A stretch of 9,083 bases of DNA from Candidatus Pelagibacter sp. (lineage in GTDB: Bacteria > Pseudomonadota > Alphaproteobacteria > Pelagibacterales > Pelagibacteraceae): contig JAOOKL010000024.1 in assembly GCA_028408025.1 (NCBI GenBank), positions 1 to 9,083 on the forward strand, in the 5' to 3' direction. Position 1 is the first letter of the stretch; every line of letters begins with the position of its first letter. This document shows positions 6,399-9,083 of this stretch, in pieces. The translations under genes were made by a program, and so were the position numbers. The notes beneath the pieces are model-generated. The model worked only from the letters and a program-made list of their open reading frames with translations, was not told where the DNA came from and did not search any database.

Positions 6399-6803
6399 TT
6401 AATTTCTATGATTTCTTATTAATTTTGACAACTTATCCAAAACAGCATTCAGATAGCTAATCTGAGCTTTTTCAAGGAAAAATTCAGAAGCTTTTACATA
6501 TTCATGTATTATGACGTTCTTTGGAGTGTTGTGTTTAAATAATAATTCAAAAACAGCTGAAAATAAAATTATCTTTAACAATTTATCAGTTTTTTTTAAA
6601 TTTATATCTGTATTTAAGTGTTTTATTACTGTTTCTTCTATCAAATCTATTCGTTCCAGAGTTCCTGAGACAACATCTTTTATATACTTCTTATATTGAT
6701 TTTTAGGATATTCAATCTCTACGTCAGGATTCATTAAAGATCCATAAATTTTTTGAATAACTTTAACTCTAGGAGAAGAGTTTTTATGAATTTTTTGGAT
6801 CAT
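6399..6803 (-). CDS. nusB: Transcription antitermination factor NusB
   Basis: NusB pairs with NusE (S10) on boxA RNA in rRNA leaders to support antitermination. The 134-residue all-helical protein is a little shorter than usual (about 140-150). Recognisable parts are SSPRVKVIQKIYGSLMN (9-25, family pattern RxxAxQxLY), the middle VSGTLERIDLIEETVIKHL (45-63), the central LLKIILFSAVFELLFKHNTPKNVIIHEYV (75-103; usual pattern RxxLRxAxyELlxxxxxPxxVvInExVelAk) and the end AVLDKLSKLIR (120-130). In the central motif the usual arginines are replaced by lysine or isoleucine. Its ATG lies 20 nt inside the end of ribH, in another frame and without a Shine-Dalgarno, so translation is probably coupled. ribH-nusB is one of the most conserved bacterial gene pairs. 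Confidence 0.88.
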   Translation of the reverse strand: MIQKIHKNSSPRVKVIQKIYGSLMNPDVEIEYPKNQYKKYIKDVVSGTLERIDLIEETVIKHLNTDINLKKTDKLLKIILFSAVFELLFKHNTPKNVIIHEYVKASEFFLEKAQISYLNAVLDKLSKLIRNHRN

Positions 6804-7212
6804 TTTTTAGTAGAGCAATGACAGCACTAGCAGCCTCTCGACCCTTGTTAACCTTTTTTGATTTTTTCGTAATCAAACTTCGTTGTATAGCTTGCTTCAT
6901 ATTCAAACAAGTAATTATACCATTTGTTATAGGTTTGTTAAAATCTACTGATATTTTAATAATTGCATCAAAAGCTGATTTTGAAATCAAATTAAAGTGT
7001 GGAGTTTCTCCCTTTATTACACATCCCAAAACTATAAATGCGTCGTATTTTTTAATAAATTTTCTTAATGTATATGGTATCTCAAATACTCCAGGGACAT
7101 TTATTCTTTTATTTTGAATATTATTCTTTTCAAGTAAATTTTGTGCTGAAAAAACTAATCTATTACTAACATCTTTATAATAGTTTGCATTTATAATTAG
7201 TACTTTTTTCAT
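6784..7212 (-). CDS. ribH: 6,7-dimethyl-8-ribityllumazine synthase
   Basis: RibH condenses 5-amino-6-ribitylaminouracil with 3,4-dihydroxy-2-butanone 4-phosphate to lumazine, the substrate of RibE, usually as a pentamer or 60-mer capsid. The 142 residues show VPGVFEIP at 39-46 (family VPGaxEiP), FIVLGCVIKGETPHF at 59-73 with H72 as the catalytic histidine, PITNGIITCLNMKQAIQR at 94-111 and NKGREAASA at 122-130. The substrate-binding segment NANYYKDV near 8-15 lacks the common RFN form but keeps the aromatic residues. It overlaps ribBX by 4 bp (ATGA) and nusB by 20 bp, so ribBX, ribH and nusB are tightly coupled. Confidence 0.95.
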   Translation of the reverse strand: MKKVLIINANYYKDVSNRLVFSAQNLLEKNNIQNKRINVPGVFEIPYTLRKFIKKYDAFIVLGCVIKGETPHFNLISKSAFDAIIKISVDFNKPITNGIITCLNMKQAIQRSLITKKSKKVNKGREAASAVIALLKNDPKNS

Positions 7213-8270
7213 TTAATAAATTCCTGTTTTGTTATTTTTAATCCAAATCCTTCTAGACCAATTATTTTTTTTCTAGTTTTTGTAACGAGTACCATATTTT
7301 TTACTTTTAAATCTTTAATAATTTGAGCACCAATTCCATAGTAACGTAAAATAGCATTATCTTTTTCATTTTTATCAATTTTATCATTATTTATTACAAT
7401 TAATACAAAATTATTAAATTTTGAAAGATACTTAAAAGACTTTTTTATCTTTTTATCTTTCATTATTGATTTCCAATTTTTTGCTTGAGCAGAAACTACT
7501 CTTACACGTATTGCTTTATTTGGGTAAATTTCTCCTTTTTTAATCACAAAATTTTTAGATTTATTTAACTTATTTTCATAGACAAGATAATTTATGAACT
7601 TATTCTTTTTAATTTGAAAAGTTTTATTTGTGAGTTTTACAATTAATTTTTCATTTTTAAGTCTGTAAGCTATTATATCTTCAATAGAAGCAATTTTAAT
7701 TTTGTGTTTAATTGAAAATTTATGAAGATCTTTAAGTCTAGCCATTCTACCATCTTCATTCATTACCTCACAAATAACAGCACTAGGATTTAATTTGCTT
7801 AGCTTAGAAATATCCACAGAAGCTTCTGTGTGACCTGTTCTTTCCAGGACTCCTCCAGGTCTAGCCACTAATGGAAAAACATGCCCAGGCGAAACAATAT
7901 CATTTTTTTTTGTTTTTGAACTAATTGCTACTTTTATTGTTTTCGCTCTATCGTAAGCTGAAATTCCGGTAGAAATTCCTTTTTTTGCTTCTATTGAAAT
8001 TGTAAATGCAGTTTGCATTCTAGATTTATTAGTTCGAGACATTAAAGGTAGTTTCAATTTCTCAATTTGAGATTTAGATAAAGCCAAACATATTAAACCT
8101 CTTCCATGTTTTGCCATGAAGTTAATGCTCTTTGAATTACACTTAGATCCTGGAATTATCAAATCACCTTCATTTTCTCGATCTTTATCATCAACAATAA
8201 TGAACATTTTGCCCTTACGTGCATCTTTAATAATCTCTTTTATTGGTGAAAAAACTTTTTTATCATTCAT
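7209..8270 (-). CDS. ribBX: RibBX: 3,4-dihydroxy-2-butanone 4-phosphate synthase fused to a degenerate GTP cyclohydrolase II-like domain
   Basis: The N-terminal domain (about 1-204) is RibB, which converts ribulose 5-phosphate to dihydroxybutanone phosphate plus formate. It keeps DDKDRENEGDLIIP at 27-40 with the metal-binding acidic cluster, TGISAYDRAKT at 101-111, RTGHTEASVD at 144-153 and ICEVMNEDGRMARLKDL at 166-182. The C-terminal domain (about 205-353) resembles RibA only in parts, chiefly RYYGIGAQIIKDLKV at 309-323 and IIGLEGFGLKI at 336-346. It has no cysteine at all; the protein's only cysteines are C44, C61 and C167. The three zinc cysteines and the GRGIG loop of GTP cyclohydrolase II are therefore gone, and the domain is shorter than an active RibA. 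This matches the RibBX variant described in Proteobacteria. A true RibA must be encoded elsewhere. It overlaps ribE and ribH by 4 bp each (ATGA). Confidence 0.9.
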   Translation of the reverse strand: MNDKKVFSPIKEIIKDARKGKMFIIVDDKDRENEGDLIIPGSKCNSKSINFMAKHGRGLICLALSKSQIEKLKLPLMSRTNKSRMQTAFTISIEAKKGISTGISAYDRAKTIKVAISSKTKKNDIVSPGHVFPLVARPGGVLERTGHTEASVDISKLSKLNPSAVICEVMNEDGRMARLKDLHKFSIKHKIKIASIEDIIAYRLKNEKLIVKLTNKTFQIKKNKFINYLVYENKLNKSKNFVIKKGEIYPNKAIRVRVVSAQAKNWKSIMKDKKIKKSFKYLSKFNNFVLIVINNDKIDKNEKDNAILRYYGIGAQIIKDLKVKNMVLVTKTRKKIIGLEGFGLKITKQEFIK

Positions 8271-8866
8271 CTTTTTATTTTTGCAATATACTTACTAAAT
8301 ATATCTATCTCAACATTAACTAAATCATGCTGTTTTAAATTTTTTAAATTTGTCAACTTCAATGTATGAGGAATAACGTTAATTAAAAAAAAGTTTTTAT
8401 AAACTTTTGAGATAGTTAAAGATACACCATTAATAGAGATTGAAGCTTTTTCAATTAAAGATTTGTATAAAATTTTATCTGAAAGTCTTAATTTAATCAC
8501 CCAAGACTTTTCAATTATTTTAATGTTTGCGACCTTTGCTGTAGTATCAACATGTCCCTGAACATAGTGTCCAGAGATCTTTTGACCATGTAATAGTGAT
8601 TTTTCTAAGTTTATAATATTGCCAACTTTCGCATATTTAAAATTAGATCTTTTAATGGTTTCTTTAGATAAGTAAAATAAAAAAGATTTTTTTTTAATTT
8701 TAATCAAAGTTAAGCAAACGCCATCACAACAAACGGATTCTCCTATATCATTTTTGTTAAACTTAATATTTGATTGAATTTCTAATACAAGACTGCCTTT
8801 AACATATCTAGGGCTTTTTCTGATATTTATGATTACCCCTTGTTTATATATAATTCCGTTAAACAT
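8267..8866 (-). CDS. ribE: Riboflavin synthase alpha chain
   Basis: This enzyme dismutates two lumazine molecules into riboflavin and a ribitylaminouracil, the last step of the pathway. The 199-residue protein shows the two internal lumazine-binding barrels of the family. The first (1 to about 96) starts MFNGIIYKQG (usually MFTGIIExxG) and contains GESVCCDGVCLTL at 42-54 and SKETIKRSN at 67-75. The linker SGHYVQGHVD is at 98-107. The second barrel contains ASISINGVSLTI at 141-152, VIPHTLKLTN at 164-173 and LVNVEIDIFSKYI at 182-194. Length is normal. It overlaps the ribD end by 8 bp and ribBX by 4 bp, with no Shine-Dalgarno, so it is probably translated by coupling to ribD. Confidence 0.96.
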   Translation of the reverse strand: MFNGIIYKQGVIINIRKSPRYVKGSLVLEIQSNIKFNKNDIGESVCCDGVCLTLIKIKKKSFLFYLSKETIKRSNFKYAKVGNIINLEKSLLHGQKISGHYVQGHVDTTAKVANIKIIEKSWVIKLRLSDKILYKSLIEKASISINGVSLTISKVYKNFFLINVIPHTLKLTNLKNLKQHDLVNVEIDIFSKYIAKIKR

Positions 8867-9083
8867 TTTTTATTTTTACTTTGTATAAATTATCTTTATC
8901 TAAGTTTACTTTTATTCTATTTTTAAGTTTTAATTTTTTTATATAAAAATTACTAGTGTTATTGAAACCATTGTTAAATAAATAATTTGAAGATTTAAAA
9001 ATAAACATATTGAAAATTAATCTGTATTTAAACAACGTGTTTAAAAATACTAAACCACTTTCAACTAAAAGTCTATTATAGCC
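8859..9083 (-). CDS. ribD: Riboflavin biosynthesis protein RibD, C-terminal reductase end (5' part beyond the window)
   Basis: The last 74 residues of an open frame that enters from the right edge. RibD carries an N-terminal pyrimidine deaminase and a C-terminal reductase; only the end of the reductase is present. It begins GYNRLLVESGLVFLNTLFKY, matching the family block (llvEGGxxLxxxfl) near the end of the reductase, followed by RLIFNMFIFKSSNYLFNNG, the equivalent of DExxlYxAPxxxG. The tail is lysine-rich and ends KVKIKNV. The assignment rests on this motif plus its place directly before ribE, with an 8-bp overlap. The catalytic deaminase residues are not in view, nor is any FMN riboswitch, which would lie upstream. 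Confidence 0.83.
   Translation of the reverse strand, partial: GYNRLLVESGLVFLNTLFKYRLIFNMFIFKSSNYLFNNGFNNTSNFYIKKLKLKNRIKVNLDKDNLYKVKIKNV

Noticed and set aside
6511..6699. Plus-strand open frames inside nusB (6511-6699), ribH (6818-7117) and ribBX (8116-8298)
   Set aside because: Each is fully explained as a reverse-frame reading of a recognised gene and has no start signal or family motif.
8859..9083. FMN riboswitch (RFN element) for the rib cluster
   Set aside because: No RFN-like conserved boxes are seen; any such element would lie upstream of ribD, outside the window.
1..9083. Mobile elements, CRISPR arrays, tRNA/rRNA genes or a novel gene system
   Set aside because: No transposase, integrase, direct-repeat array, RNA gene pattern or cluster of unknown genes was found. 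Nearly all DNA is recognised housekeeping coding sequence of uniform composition.

Overview
The window reads as a compact housekeeping stretch of a very AT-rich, streamlined alphaproteobacterium, most like the SAR11 / Candidatus Pelagibacter group. That placement is an inference. It rests on the strong AT bias, lysine-, isoleucine- and asparagine-rich proteins, almost no intergenic DNA, and a gene order typical of alphaproteobacteria: rib genes, nusB, hppA, bamE, ubiquinol-cytochrome c chaperone, plsX, ihfA, merR. No database search could be run.

Layout, left to right. Positions 1-886 (minus) hold a heme A synthase (ctaA/COX15) cut by the left edge. A 51-bp gap separates it from a divergent plus-strand AroQ-type chorismate mutase (938-1219). 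From 3772 down to 1220 runs a tight minus-strand cluster, in transcription order: ubiquinol-cytochrome c chaperone, rpmF (57 aa), plsX, ihfA, a MerR-like regulator, rpmG. A plus-strand bamE lipoprotein gene (3749-4216) starts inside the 5' end of the chaperone gene. The proton-pumping pyrophosphatase hppA (minus, 4220-6325) runs convergently into bamE. Upstream of it is a second minus-strand cluster, in transcription order ribD (partial, off the right edge), ribE, ribBX, ribH, nusB.

The genes fall into four themes. The rib cluster makes riboflavin, with nusB translationally linked to its end. ctaA and the bc1 chaperone serve respiratory complex assembly, and hppA conserves energy from pyrophosphate. 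plsX starts phospholipid synthesis and bamE serves outer-membrane assembly. L32, L33, IHF-alpha, the MerR-like protein and NusB belong to translation and regulation.

The points most worth a second look are genes missing from the usual order (no fabH between plsX and ihfA, no thiL between nusB and hppA, no DUF177 before plsX), a RibBA-like protein whose RibA half has lost its zinc cysteines, a chorismate mutase with three active-site substitutions, and long gene overlaps, including two divergent genes that share their 5' ends. I found no mobile element, CRISPR array, RNA gene or recognisable novel defence or biosynthetic system. Every stretch is accounted for by coding sequence except gaps of 51 and 73 bp and a few of 0-9 bp.
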